64,000 bases of DNA from Cyanobacteria bacterium SZAS LIN-3 (lineage in GTDB: Bacteria > Cyanobacteriota > Vampirovibrionia > Obscuribacterales > Obscuribacteraceae), in the NCBI GenBank assembly GCA_018266215.1, contig JAFEAV010000002.1, positions 141,337 through 205,336 on the forward strand. The letters are read 5' to 3'. Every line of letters begins with the position of its first letter. Position 1 is the first letter of the stretch. This document shows, piece after piece, positions 17,646 to 25,486 of the stretch. Made by a program: the position numbers and the translations under genes. The notes below the pieces were generated by a model. The model searched no databases and was not told where the DNA came from. It saw only the letters and a program-made list of their open reading frames with translations.

Positions 17646-18398
17646 ATGATGAACGGCAAAGCACTGTCATTACTTGCTTTTTCCCTGACCCTGGAACTGG
17701 TTCTGGTGAACGCCTGTTGTCAGGCGGCGATGAGTAATGCTTCGATGCCCGGATCTTCTCCTTATAAGGAAACCGTCACGGCGGCATTGCCGAACGGTCA
17801 GGTTGACGTTGTAAAAGATGGGCGCAGATTGAGTGTGGTCGTCTGGGGCCGGCGCAGATTATCGGTGCGTGATTTAAAACTTGAGGCCCTGATGCTGGCT
17901 ACGGCGCTCGGTCGACAGTATCCGGGTGCCTTTGAAACCGTTGATTGTTTATATAAAGAAACCTGTAGTCCCGGCTCCAGCCTGCGCCTGGTCGTCAAAG
18001 AAGCCGACCTTCTGGCCTATGCCCGGGGTGAGATAAGCAATCTTGAACTGCTCTCGGCGGTAGCGGCTGTGAGCGAGCGCAATCCCACGGTAGGCGAAAA
18101 GTATAAAGGTTTGTCCTATCGTCAAATCCTTGATCAAAACTCGGTTGTAGCCGGGGTGTGTGCGGCGGAACGCAAAGAATTGTGCGATCAGCTCACAACT
18201 TTGCAGGCAAACGGCTATGATGTAACCCAGGCTACACGGCAGTTTTTTGCCCTGGAAGATCTGGTGCGCACCGGGCAATGTGCCTCCGCTCAATTGTCCG
18301 CTGCTTTTAACCGCACCAGACAGTGCATCGCAGAGTCCGTAGCAAAGGCGCAAGGCGTTAGCGTGGCAAGCTCGAGGATGACAAATTGGCAAAGGTAA
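17646..18398 (+). CDS. Secreted or lipoprotein orphan with several cysteines
   Basis: 250 residues. A hydrophobic N-terminal helix ends in LVNACCQAA: either a lipobox (V-N-A-C) or a signal-peptidase I site at AQA-like Q-A-A. The mature part has paired cysteines (VDCLYKETC; VCAAERKELC; GQCASA; RQCIAE), which suggests disulfides and an extracytoplasmic site. No domain recognised. It overlaps the RNA methyltransferase downstream by 13 bp, so expression is coupled although the functions look unrelated. It starts at one of two tandem ATGs with AAAAGAAG upstream. Confidence 0.7.
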   Translation: MMNGKALSLLAFSLTLELVLVNACCQAAMSNASMPGSSPYKETVTAALPNGQVDVVKDGRRLSVVVWGRRRLSVRDLKLEALMLATALGRQYPGAFETVDCLYKETCSPGSSLRLVVKEADLLAYARGEISNLELLSAVAAVSERNPTVGEKYKGLSYRQILDQNSVVAGVCAAERKELCDQLTTLQANGYDVTQATRQFFALEDLVRTGQCASAQLSAAFNRTRQCIAESVAKAQGVSVASSRMTNWQR

Positions 18399-19897
18399 AA
18401 TTGGCCCATGACCTGAGACGCGGGGACGTCGTCGACGTAACCGTTGAATCTCTGGCCAACGGCGGCGACGGTGTGGCGAAGCTTTCGGGTCTGCCCGTTT
18501 TTGTCGATCGCTCGGCGGTTGGAGACAAGCTCAAGGTAAGGCTCTTTGATGTGCGCAAAGATTTTGCCCGTGGCGAGATTGAGTCCATTGTAGAACCGTC
18601 ATCGGAGCGGGCGCAGCCTCCCTGTGAGCATTTTGATGCCTGCGGCGGCTGTCAGTGGCAACACATGAAATATGCGGCCCAGGCCGCTCACAAAGAGGGC
18701 CTTGTCCGTCAGGCTCTGAAGCATATTGGTGGTCTGGGTGAAGGTGAAGTATTAATCGAAGCCATCGCCGGTGCCACTCCCGGTGGTGAATTGCATTATC
18801 GCAATAAGGCGCAGTTTCCCGTCCAGTACGTGGACGGTCAGTTTCTTGCCGGCTACTACGGACGGGGATCACACGACCTGATCAATGTTCGCCACTGTTC
18901 CATACAGCCTCCTGAAATGGATGCCATCCTTGCAACTTCGCGTCAGCTTTTGAAGAAGTACAAGGTCCATGCCTATGATGAAAAGACGCATAAGGGGCTG
19001 GTCCGCCACATTTGTTTGCGTCAGAGTTTTCACTCGGGCAAAATCCTCGCTACTTTCGTCATCAACTATGCCGAGCCCAAAAATTTCTCCAAGTTTAAAG
19101 AGAATGAGGACCTTGTGGTCCTGCTCGATGTGGCCCGGGACCTGGTCGACCAGCACAGCAATGTCGAAGGTCTGGTGCTCAACTTCAACAATGAGCGCGG
19201 CAATCGTATCCTCGGTGACGGCAGTCTAGTGCTGATCGGCATCGAATATGTGGAGGAGGTGCTCAAGACAAAGCGCACCGACCTGCCGCAGAAGCTCCAG
19301 GACGGGCTCAAGCTTCGTCTTTCATCGGCCAGTTTCTTCCAGGTGAATACCGGACAGGCCGTCACTCTGCTCGAAATTGTGGCCGACATGGCCCGGGAAG
19401 CCCTCAGTCAGTGCAGCGCTCCGGTCATTGTCGACGCTTATGCCGGGGTCGGGACTATCGCTCTCTGGCTCAGCACGCTGGCTCACACCGTTGTGGCGGT
19501 GGAGGAAAACAAGGACGCGGTCAATGACGGTCAGGCCAATACCAAACTCAACGATCTGCCCAATGTGGAATTTGTAGAAGGCCGGGTGGAGGACGTTTTG
19601 TCCCGCCTGAGCGAGGACGGGGATTTGCTTGAGACCCTCAAGCCCGATCTCCTTGTAGTCGACCCGCCGCGGAAGGGCCTTTCTCCCGAGGTGCTCACGG
19701 CTATTAAAGAGCGCGGCCCCCAGAATCTCATTTATGTCAGTTGCAATCCCACGACACTGGCGCGGGATCTCAAACTCCTTGGTGATAAAGGAGAAAAAGG
19801 TGACCAGAGCGGGTATAAAGCAAAGCGGATAAAGCCGGTGGATCTTTTCCCCCAGACTTATCATGTTGAAACGGTAGTGCTGCTTGAGAGGTTCTGA
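18386..19897 (+). CDS. TrmA/RumA-family RNA (uracil-5-)-methyltransferase
   Basis: 503 residues from TTG 18386 with GAGG six bases upstream. Methylates C5 of uracil in rRNA or tRNA with S-adenosylmethionine. An N-terminal TRAM domain (RGDVVDVTVESLANGGDGVAKLSGL region, about 8-75) is followed by an iron-sulfur cluster site: PPCEHFDACGGCQWQH plus the Cys of RHCSI. The SAM domain has VDAYAGVGTIALWLS, the catalytic region VVDPPRKGLSPEVL and YVSCNPTTLARDL (the Cys here is the family nucleophile). Length and Fe-S site fit RlmD/RlmCD-type enzymes; which uracil is modified cannot be told. It shares a transcript with the genes on both sides. Confidence 0.9.
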   Translation: MAKVKLAHDLRRGDVVDVTVESLANGGDGVAKLSGLPVFVDRSAVGDKLKVRLFDVRKDFARGEIESIVEPSSERAQPPCEHFDACGGCQWQHMKYAAQAAHKEGLVRQALKHIGGLGEGEVLIEAIAGATPGGELHYRNKAQFPVQYVDGQFLAGYYGRGSHDLINVRHCSIQPPEMDAILATSRQLLKKYKVHAYDEKTHKGLVRHICLRQSFHSGKILATFVINYAEPKNFSKFKENEDLVVLLDVARDLVDQHSNVEGLVLNFNNERGNRILGDGSLVLIGIEYVEEVLKTKRTDLPQKLQDGLKLRLSSASFFQVNTGQAVTLLEIVADMAREALSQCSAPVIVDAYAGVGTIALWLSTLAHTVVAVEENKDAVNDGQANTKLNDLPNVEFVEGRVEDVLSRLSEDGDLLETLKPDLLVVDPPRKGLSPEVLTAIKERGPQNLIYVSCNPTTLARDLKLLGDKGEKGDQSGYKAKRIKPVDLFPQTYHVETVVLLERF

Positions 19898-19898
19898 G

Positions 19899-20381
19899 AT
19901 GGTTTTGTCGGGTATCTGGAGGAAGAATGAAAATTCGAAAGAGCCTCTGCCCGAAAATATAAGCGTTAGCCACGACAAGGCCGTGCCGCCCCAGGCGGTG
20001 CAGGAGCTGTGCGCCTCGGTAGGCTGGAGCCGGCGCGAGCCCGAGCTCATAGTCAGGGCCCTGCAGAACTCCCTGGCCGTGGTTTCAATCTGGGTCAAGG
20101 GTACGGATTTTAAGCCCGACGAGCTGATTGGCTTTGCCCGGGCTACAGGTGACAAGGTTTTTAACGCCACTGTCTGGGATATGGTCGTCCGCCCCGATTA
20201 CCAGCGAGCCGGCATCGGGCGTCTGGTAATGTGCGAGCTTCTCAAGGAGCTGGACGAGTATCAGATCCCGCTTGTAACGCTTTATGCAGATCCCGGCACC
20301 GACGGCTTCTACAAGCGCTTTGGATTCCTGGCCGACCCTTCGGGCGTGCGCGGAATGTTTCGCGAGCGTATCGACTACTAA
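19899..20381 (+). CDS. GNAT-family N-acetyltransferase
   Basis: 160 residues from ATG 19899, chosen because GAGAGG lies 7 bp upstream; TTG 19884 would overlap the methyltransferase more. Acetyl-CoA binding is shown by MVVRPDYQRAGIGRLVMCEL (the R/Q-x-x-G-x-G/A loop), preceded by the beta strand GFARATGDKVFNATVWD and followed by PLVTLYADPGTDGFYKRFGF, a typical GNAT C-terminal half. The start follows the previous stop by one base, so the two are translationally coupled. Substrate unknown; small-molecule amines or protein N-termini are both possible. Confidence 0.85.
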   Translation: MVLSGIWRKNENSKEPLPENISVSHDKAVPPQAVQELCASVGWSRREPELIVRALQNSLAVVSIWVKGTDFKPDELIGFARATGDKVFNATVWDMVVRPDYQRAGIGRLVMCELLKELDEYQIPLVTLYADPGTDGFYKRFGFLADPSGVRGMFRERIDY

Positions 20382-20472
20382 ACAATAATATTGGCACAAA
20401 GGCCCGTCCGTGGTACTCTTTGTCCCCTGTCTATATTATTGGTCTGTCCACTGGGCAGAGCTTGGAGATGTC

Positions 20473-20982
20473 ATGAAGGTTATTCTGCAACAGACGGTGT
20501 TGAAGCTCGGCAAAGCGGGCGACATTGTTGAAGCCTCTGCGGGCTACTATCGCAACTTTCTTCAGCCCCGCGGTTTAGCCGTCGTGGCTACCACCGGTAC
20601 TCTTAAAAAGAGAGAAGAAGATCTGGAAGCAATCCGTAAAAAGGCTGCTGCTCAGCACCAGGCCGCTCAGGACCTGGCCGACAAGATCAGCGCTCTGGGC
20701 GCTGTCAGAGTCACCGCTAAGGTTGGCGAAGGCGGCAAGCTCTACGGCAAGATCACCCACAAAGAAATCGCTCAGATGATTGAGAAAGAAGTGGGCGCAC
20801 CGATCGACAAACGATTGATCAAAACTGATGAAGATGTAAGCGCTATCGGCGTTTTCAAGGTTTATGTCAAATTGGCTCCGGAAGTACAAGCCGAGCTCAA
20901 TTGCGAAGTTTCGATCGAAGGCGGAGCCCCGGTCTCCAGCGCTAAAGCCGCAGCTCCCGAAGCTGCTGCCGTAGAAGCCTAG
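20473..20982 (+). CDS. rplI: 50S ribosomal protein L9
   Basis: 169 residues from ATG 20473, with GGAG 6 bp upstream; the reading frame is open further upstream but that part is not L9. The N-terminal rRNA-binding domain MKVILQQTVLKLGKAG, then YYRNFLQPRGLA, is followed by a long helix (LKKREEDLEAIRKKAAAQH) and the C-terminal domain with LYGKITHKEIAQMIEKE. About 20 residues longer than usual because of an alanine-rich tail. No rpsF, rpsR, ssb or dnaB beside it, unlike the common operon. A strong terminator follows. Confidence 0.97.
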   Translation: MKVILQQTVLKLGKAGDIVEASAGYYRNFLQPRGLAVVATTGTLKKREEDLEAIRKKAAAQHQAAQDLADKISALGAVRVTAKVGEGGKLYGKITHKEIAQMIEKEVGAPIDKRLIKTDEDVSAIGVFKVYVKLAPEVQAELNCEVSIEGGAPVSSAKAAAPEAAAVEA

Positions 20983-21038
20983 GTAGTTTTTCGCTCTTCT
21001 GTTGATTAGGCAAAACTAATCGATTGTAGCCATTTTTC

Positions 21039-21078
21039 AAAGCCGCCCGGTCCACCTGTTTGGCCGAGCGGCTTTTTG
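21039..21078 (+). terminator. Rho-independent terminator after rplI
   Basis: AAAGCCGC (21039-21046) pairs with GCGGCTTT (21068-21075), followed by a T-run. A second hairpin, GATTAG/CTAATC (21004-21021), lies just upstream. Confidence 0.8.
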
Positions 21079-21175
21079 GCATGTATCAAACTAAATACCT
21101 GCTAACGATTTCAAGGGGCAAAAAGCATACAATTGACTGGCTATTTAAATAGAACGTTGGCGGTAGCTTTAAGCC

Positions 21176-22504
21176 TTGGCCAAATTGAAATTCAATCCAG
21201 TCAACTCAATCAAAATTGTCGCGGGCAGCTTTTCACTCTGTCTGCTTTTGAGCTTCTTTGCTTTTGAGCTGTTTCTCGAATATTGTCCGAGCAAGGATCT
21301 GCAATTTCTCGGCCCCAATCAGCTAAAAGACAGACCGCCGGTTTTGAATAAGCTGAAGGCTTATGATGAAGAGCACCAGGATCGGCCGACGATCATCCTG
21401 GTTGGCTCATCCCTGGCGCAGTACGCATCTAACCTCTGTGATTTCGGTCAGTACGGTCGTCCCGATCTCAATAAAGAATTCGCCTCCTACTCTCGCTTTC
21501 GTTATCTCGACGAGGTTTTGGCCCGCTCCGGATATAAGGGCCCGGGCAAACTGGAGACCGCTAATCTCTCCAATTCCGGGGCCATGATTTCGGAAGATTT
21601 TTTGATTATCAAAGAAGCACTGCTCAAGAAAAATCCGCCCCGGGCAATAGTCCTGGAGATAGGACCGCGCGACTTTATCGACAATATGACGCCCGATCCT
21701 TATCGCTCGCGATTGGCTCAGGTCCTGTCCAAGAAGCAGGAGCCCTTTGTCTGGCGTAGAGACAGAAGCGTGACCGAAAATGTGGACTTAACGGCGGAGA
21801 AACTGTCGCTCTTTTATTCCATGCGTGGTGAGTTGCATGATTGTCTGGTGAAGATGGCCTGCGATAACTTGCATCATCCGGCTTCGGTATATCAGGCCAC
21901 TTTGATGGCGAAGCTGGCGCCGCCTCCGGTAGCCGATCCTGCTGAAAAGACGGCCGCCGATCCCGGGCAAGACCAGGTCGCCGAAGGCGGCGCTAAGACG
22001 CTGGCTGAGGGCGGCAAGGGCACGATGAAGTTTGGTCATATTGATGACAATATCGGCTCAGAGAAGCTGAAGGAGTATTCGGTCAGCGAATACAAAGGGC
22101 GTTACTTGCCGGTTAACCGCAAGAAATGGTCGGTGGAACTGGGTTGCTTTAAAGACCTGATTGCCTTTTGCGGTGAGAAAAAGATTCCCTTGATCATAGT
22201 CAATATGCCGCTTACCGAGCGCAATCTGGCCGTGCTTCCCGATGATTTCAAAAATGAGTACGAATCAACCGTCGGCAAGATTTGCCGGGACGCCGAAAGA
22301 CAAAATCCGCGCTTCGGCTATGTTGATCTGCGCCATGACAATCGCTTCGAGTTGAGCGATTTTAGAGACACCGTGCACATGCGATCCCCGGGCGGCAAAA
22401 AACTGGCCGATTTGCTTGGACCGATCGTGGCGGAGAAAATAGCCGCTCCCTCCGACGCAGCCGATGCCGCGAAATTTGCAGGCAAACCCACTAATCTCAA
22501 TTAG
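21176..22504 (+). CDS. Membrane-anchored SGNH-hydrolase-like protein, paralogue C
   Basis: 442 residues. One N-terminal hydrophobic helix (about 12-33), then an extracytoplasmic domain with TIILVGSSLAQYASNL (block I), LEIGPRDFIDNMTPDP (compare APRDFMDN in A and B), IVNMPLTERNLAVLP and LSDFRDTVHMRSPGG (Asp/His). A polar insertion (about 260-290) occupies the same place as in paralogue B. The start is weak: TTG 21176 without a good ribosome site, but an in-frame stop is just upstream. It stands alone, away from the polysaccharide cluster, and converges on xseB with a 4-bp overlap of stops. Confidence 0.55.
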   Translation: MAKLKFNPVNSIKIVAGSFSLCLLLSFFAFELFLEYCPSKDLQFLGPNQLKDRPPVLNKLKAYDEEHQDRPTIILVGSSLAQYASNLCDFGQYGRPDLNKEFASYSRFRYLDEVLARSGYKGPGKLETANLSNSGAMISEDFLIIKEALLKKNPPRAIVLEIGPRDFIDNMTPDPYRSRLAQVLSKKQEPFVWRRDRSVTENVDLTAEKLSLFYSMRGELHDCLVKMACDNLHHPASVYQATLMAKLAPPPVADPAEKTAADPGQDQVAEGGAKTLAEGGKGTMKFGHIDDNIGSEKLKEYSVSEYKGRYLPVNRKKWSVELGCFKDLIAFCGEKKIPLIIVNMPLTERNLAVLPDDFKNEYESTVGKICRDAERQNPRFGYVDLRHDNRFELSDFRDTVHMRSPGGKKLADLLGPIVAEKIAAPSDAADAAKFAGKPTNLN

Positions 22505-22965
22505 TTTGAGTCGCCGGCGAGGATGCTTTCGTGCTCGAAGGGCTCCGCTTCGATAGAGCCGTCGGCTGTCTTTTTGAGAATTTCTATTTTTTGCTCTGCG
22601 CTCTTGATGAACTTTTCGCATTCCACCGAGAGCTTTATGCCTTCTTCGAAGAGTTTGAGCGCTTCTTCCAGTTTGACTTCGCCGTCGAGTTCTTTGACTA
22701 CTGATTCCAGCTTGGTCAAAGAGGCCTCAAAATCAATGGTTTGTTCTACCGATTGCATGTGACTTTTCTCCTTGACTTGTTTTGGTGGGGTGACTTTTTG
22801 CTGTTTGACCGCTTTTTCTTTTGCTGGTTTTGCGGCTTTTTCGGTTTTTGCCCTGGTGTCGCCGGTGGTGCTTGCCTGTTCCTGTCCGGCTTCCAGTGGC
22901 TCGATTAATTGGCCTGCAAACATAGTTAGTTGTTTTACTTGATCATCTTTGTCGTCACCACTCAT
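22501..22965 (-). CDS. xseB: Exodeoxyribonuclease VII small subunit with N-terminal extension or second start
   Basis: The C-terminal 85 residues are the XseB helical hairpin: DFEASLTKLESVVKELDGE, then LEEALKLFEEGIKLSVECEK. This subunit joins several copies to XseA to degrade single-stranded DNA. The reading frame adds 69 residues in front, rich in K, A, Q and P, that normal XseB (about 80 residues) lacks. An internal ATG at 22758 has AAGGAG 9-10 bp upstream, so it may be the real or a second start; the upstream ATG at 22965 overlaps xseA by 11 bp and has only a distant GGAG. Confidence 0.9.
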   Translation of the reverse strand: MSGDDKDDQVKQLTMFAGQLIEPLEAGQEQASTTGDTRAKTEKAAKPAKEKAVKQQKVTPPKQVKEKSHMQSVEQTIDFEASLTKLESVVKELDGEVKLEEALKLFEEGIKLSVECEKFIKSAEQKIEILKKTADGSIEAEPFEHESILAGDSN

Positions 22966-24181
22966 CGGACTTGGACTCCACTTTTAAGAGCAGCTTGCCG
23001 TTTTGCAGGAGCACTTCCACTTCATCGCCTATCTGCAGCTGGCTGGCGCTGAAAATCACCTGGCCCTGCCTGGTGCGCACCACTGAAAATCCCCTTGCCA
23101 TGACATTTTGAGGGCCCAGCGCGTGCAATTTTTCCGTAGCCTGAGCCAGTCTGTGCCGCCTTGCGTCTAGCAGTCTGTCGATGCGATTGGTCAGATGTTG
23201 TTTGCGTCTGGATATGTTGACGGCCGCCAACTCCAGTCTGTTTTGATAGCGATTAAGAGCGTTGATGGGGCTCAATCGCAGCAGTTCTCTGCGCGCATGC
23301 AGAAGTTTTTGTTCCATGGAACTATTCAACTGGCGATGCAGATTGTTCCATTTGTCCAGCAACTCGATGCTGCCGCGGGCTACCAGTTCGGCTGCTGCGG
23401 TGGGGGTCGGGGCTCGCAGGTCGGCGACCAGATCGCAGATGGTTATGTCTGTTTCGTGCCCTACCCCGGAGATAATGGGAATGGTGCATTCGGCCACGGC
23501 CCTGGCCACCACTTCCGTATTGAAGGACCAGAGATCCTCGATGGAACCGCCGCCGCGGGCGACGATGATCACATCGATATCGTTTTGCAATTGCAAGAGT
23601 TTTATAGCCTGGGCAACTTCTTCGGCGGAGCCTTCGCCCTGCACTTTTGCCGGAGCAATCAATACCGATACGCCGCGATTCCGTCTGGTGATGGCACTCA
23701 AAATGTCACGCAAAGCCGCACCAACAGGGCTGGTTACCACGCCCACCTTTTTGGGTAGCATGGGTATCACTTTCTTCCGCGCCGGATCCAGCAAGCCTTC
23801 GCTCTCCAGCTTTTTCTTCAATTGTTCAAAGGCCAGTTGCCACTCGCCGATGCCCACCGGCTCAAGGCCTGTAGCAATCATTTGGTAAGCGCCGCGTGGC
23901 GGGTAGACACTCAATTTGCCTCGGGCGACAACCATCATGCCGTCTTCCAGCTTGAACTTGAGCGAGGAATTGGAGTTTTTAAAACAGACGCAGGGGAGTG
24001 TCGCCTCCTGGTCTTTAAGCGAAAAATACCAGTGGCCCGAAGGATATACCTTGGCGTTGGAAACTTCGCCCACTACCAGGACCGAATCGAACAGGTCCTC
24101 GAGGGTGTCGCGGATGCGGTTTGTCAGTTGTGAAACTGTCAAAACCGGATTGAGTGGGTGTTCTTCTTTGAGGCTGTACAT
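22955..24181 (-). CDS. xseA: Exodeoxyribonuclease VII large subunit
   Basis: 408 residues, typical length. The N-terminal OB-fold starts with LTVSQLTNRIRDTLEDLFDS and holds VVGEVSNAKVYPSGHWYFSL. The catalytic core contains PKKVGVVTSPVGAALRDILS, IIVARGGGSIEDLWSFN, ISGVGHETDITICDLVADLR and TPTAAAELV. The C-terminal part is helical and ends with MARGFSVVRTRQGQVIFSAS. Degrades single-stranded DNA from both ends in repair. Directly followed by xseB with overlap, the usual gene pair. A region of more than 400 bp without genes lies upstream. Confidence 0.96.
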   Translation of the reverse strand: MYSLKEEHPLNPVLTVSQLTNRIRDTLEDLFDSVLVVGEVSNAKVYPSGHWYFSLKDQEATLPCVCFKNSNSSLKFKLEDGMMVVARGKLSVYPPRGAYQMIATGLEPVGIGEWQLAFEQLKKKLESEGLLDPARKKVIPMLPKKVGVVTSPVGAALRDILSAITRRNRGVSVLIAPAKVQGEGSAEEVAQAIKLLQLQNDIDVIIVARGGGSIEDLWSFNTEVVARAVAECTIPIISGVGHETDITICDLVADLRAPTPTAAAELVARGSIELLDKWNNLHRQLNSSMEQKLLHARRELLRLSPINALNRYQNRLELAAVNISRRKQHLTNRIDRLLDARRHRLAQATEKLHALGPQNVMARGFSVVRTRQGQVIFSASQLQIGDEVEVLLQNGKLLLKVESKSDEW

Positions 24182-24554
24182 TTATATACGGTTGGAAAGT
24201 CTGGTCACAATTTCTAGAACGCATCGTCGATCAAATTAGTTCGATTGTCTCTAGATTTTTTTCTCAAAGGCATAAATCTTCAGTTTTAATCCGGGCCGAT
24301 GGCGATCGTCCTGGTGCCCTAGTTTATACGCTTTGGGGTTGTTTTTGTCCTCTCTTTGAAATGTTTTGCGCTGCTTTCGTATTGCCGGCGCATGTCCGAT
24401 CTCTATCTATCTGATCGCGCTGAAACCCTGATGTCAAGCCAGTTTCGGCCCCACCTGTCGGGGAACAATATAGGTGTGGGGAGCGGTCTTTATAAGACAA
24501 GTAGGCCTCACGGGAAGATACTCAAAAGCCATAGCCAAAGTCCCTCAATTTCAT
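24182..24554. other. Non-coding stretch between divergent xseA and the PD-(D/E)XK-like gene
   Basis: No gene with support on either strand. A 76-codon frame at 24356-24586 has no ribosome site and no protein-like composition. The only element I would point to is the promoter listed next, at its right end. Confidence 0.5.
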
Positions 24555-24584
24555 TTGACGGGCTGGCTTGTTGTCACATATATT
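24555..24584 (+). promoter_or_regulatory. Sigma-70-type promoter before the PD-(D/E)XK-like gene
   Basis: TTGACG (24555-24560) and TATATT (24579-24584) with an 18-bp spacer; the coding start is about 50 bp downstream with GGAGCGGAGG-type purine-rich sequence before it. Confidence 0.5.
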
Positions 24585-24634
24585 AGTATGACATACAAAA
24601 ATATGGCACATTCTGGAGCGGAGGGTCAACAGAG

Positions 24635-25438
24635 ATGGACCGTACACTGTTTTCGCCAGCTATGCTGGAGGCTTTTAAGGCCTGTAAACGTGCTTATCAG
24701 TTGGCTTACAGTGGCGCCGGCGTAGCCAGTCGCTCCGCCAGTGCCGCCGCCATATGCAAGCGTTTCATCATGCGTGGGCTCTGCCTGGTCAATCGTGGGC
24801 AGGTTGCTACGCCCAGTCAGCTGCAAAAATTTATGGGTCAGCACTGGCCTATAGACAAGCTCAGCGATCATCCCGGTGGTCGGGATTCGGCTACCAGAGC
24901 TTTTCTCTACGCCTATAAGACGCTTTTGAATTATTCGGCCACGCCCTATCGACCGGCCGGCTCCCATATCGGTGCTGTGGCCCTGAAGGTCAGATCCCGC
25001 GTTCCCAATTCGCGCGTCTATATAGAGGACGTTTTTGACATGGTCCTCTGGTACCCGGAGGAGAAGAAACTGGAGATAGTGCTTTTCCATTTGAAACCAC
25101 TGCGGGGACAGGCGGTGCAGTGGCCGTCGCCGTCGACCCTTGTGAGGCAACATCTGGCCGAGCGATTGAAGGTGCGCTGGCCTTTTGAAAAGCTTGTTCT
25201 GACCATGATCAAAGTCGGTCCATCCGAAATGAAGGAGTCGTCCACGACTCTGGAAGAGAGTCTGTACCGTCTGCACTGGCCCGAGATAGTCAAGTGTCTC
25301 GAGGAAATGCAGGATCTTGGCGAAGTGCCGGCCCATGAGGGTGCCTCCTGCGCTTTTTGCCGCGCTATTGAAGAGAAGATGCCCGGTCGGGAAAGTGAAG
25401 CCAGAGGCATGCAAGCGCCTATTTCGCTTTCAGCTTGA
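24635..25438 (+). CDS. Orphan protein resembling a degenerate PD-(D/E)XK nuclease with a cysteine set
   Basis: 267 residues. The N-terminus FSPAMLEAFKACKRAYQLAY (residues 6-25) matches the opening helix of Cas4/AddB-type PD-(D/E)XK domains, where a Cys in this place binds an Fe-S cluster. Near residues 129-154 comes a beta hairpin, VYIEDVFDMVLWYPE then LEIVLFHLKP: Asp135 and Lys154 fit the nuclease core, but the E/D-x-K acid is His152. At the C-terminus GASCAFC gives Cys239 and Cys242, so three of the usual four cluster cysteines. Probably a binding rather than cutting protein if the fold is right. Single gene behind its own promoter. Confidence 0.45.
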   Translation: MDRTLFSPAMLEAFKACKRAYQLAYSGAGVASRSASAAAICKRFIMRGLCLVNRGQVATPSQLQKFMGQHWPIDKLSDHPGGRDSATRAFLYAYKTLLNYSATPYRPAGSHIGAVALKVRSRVPNSRVYIEDVFDMVLWYPEEKKLEIVLFHLKPLRGQAVQWPSPSTLVRQHLAERLKVRWPFEKLVLTMIKVGPSEMKESSTTLEESLYRLHWPEIVKCLEEMQDLGEVPAHEGASCAFCRAIEEKMPGRESEARGMQAPISLSA

Positions 25439-25486
25439 TATGTAATGTGGATATAATTTCTTCCTTGATTTAAAGGGGAAGAGACT

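Noticed and set aside
24356..24586. 76-codon frame in the xseA upstream gap
   Set aside because: No ribosome site, no hydrophobic or domain pattern, and it runs over the promoter of the next gene.
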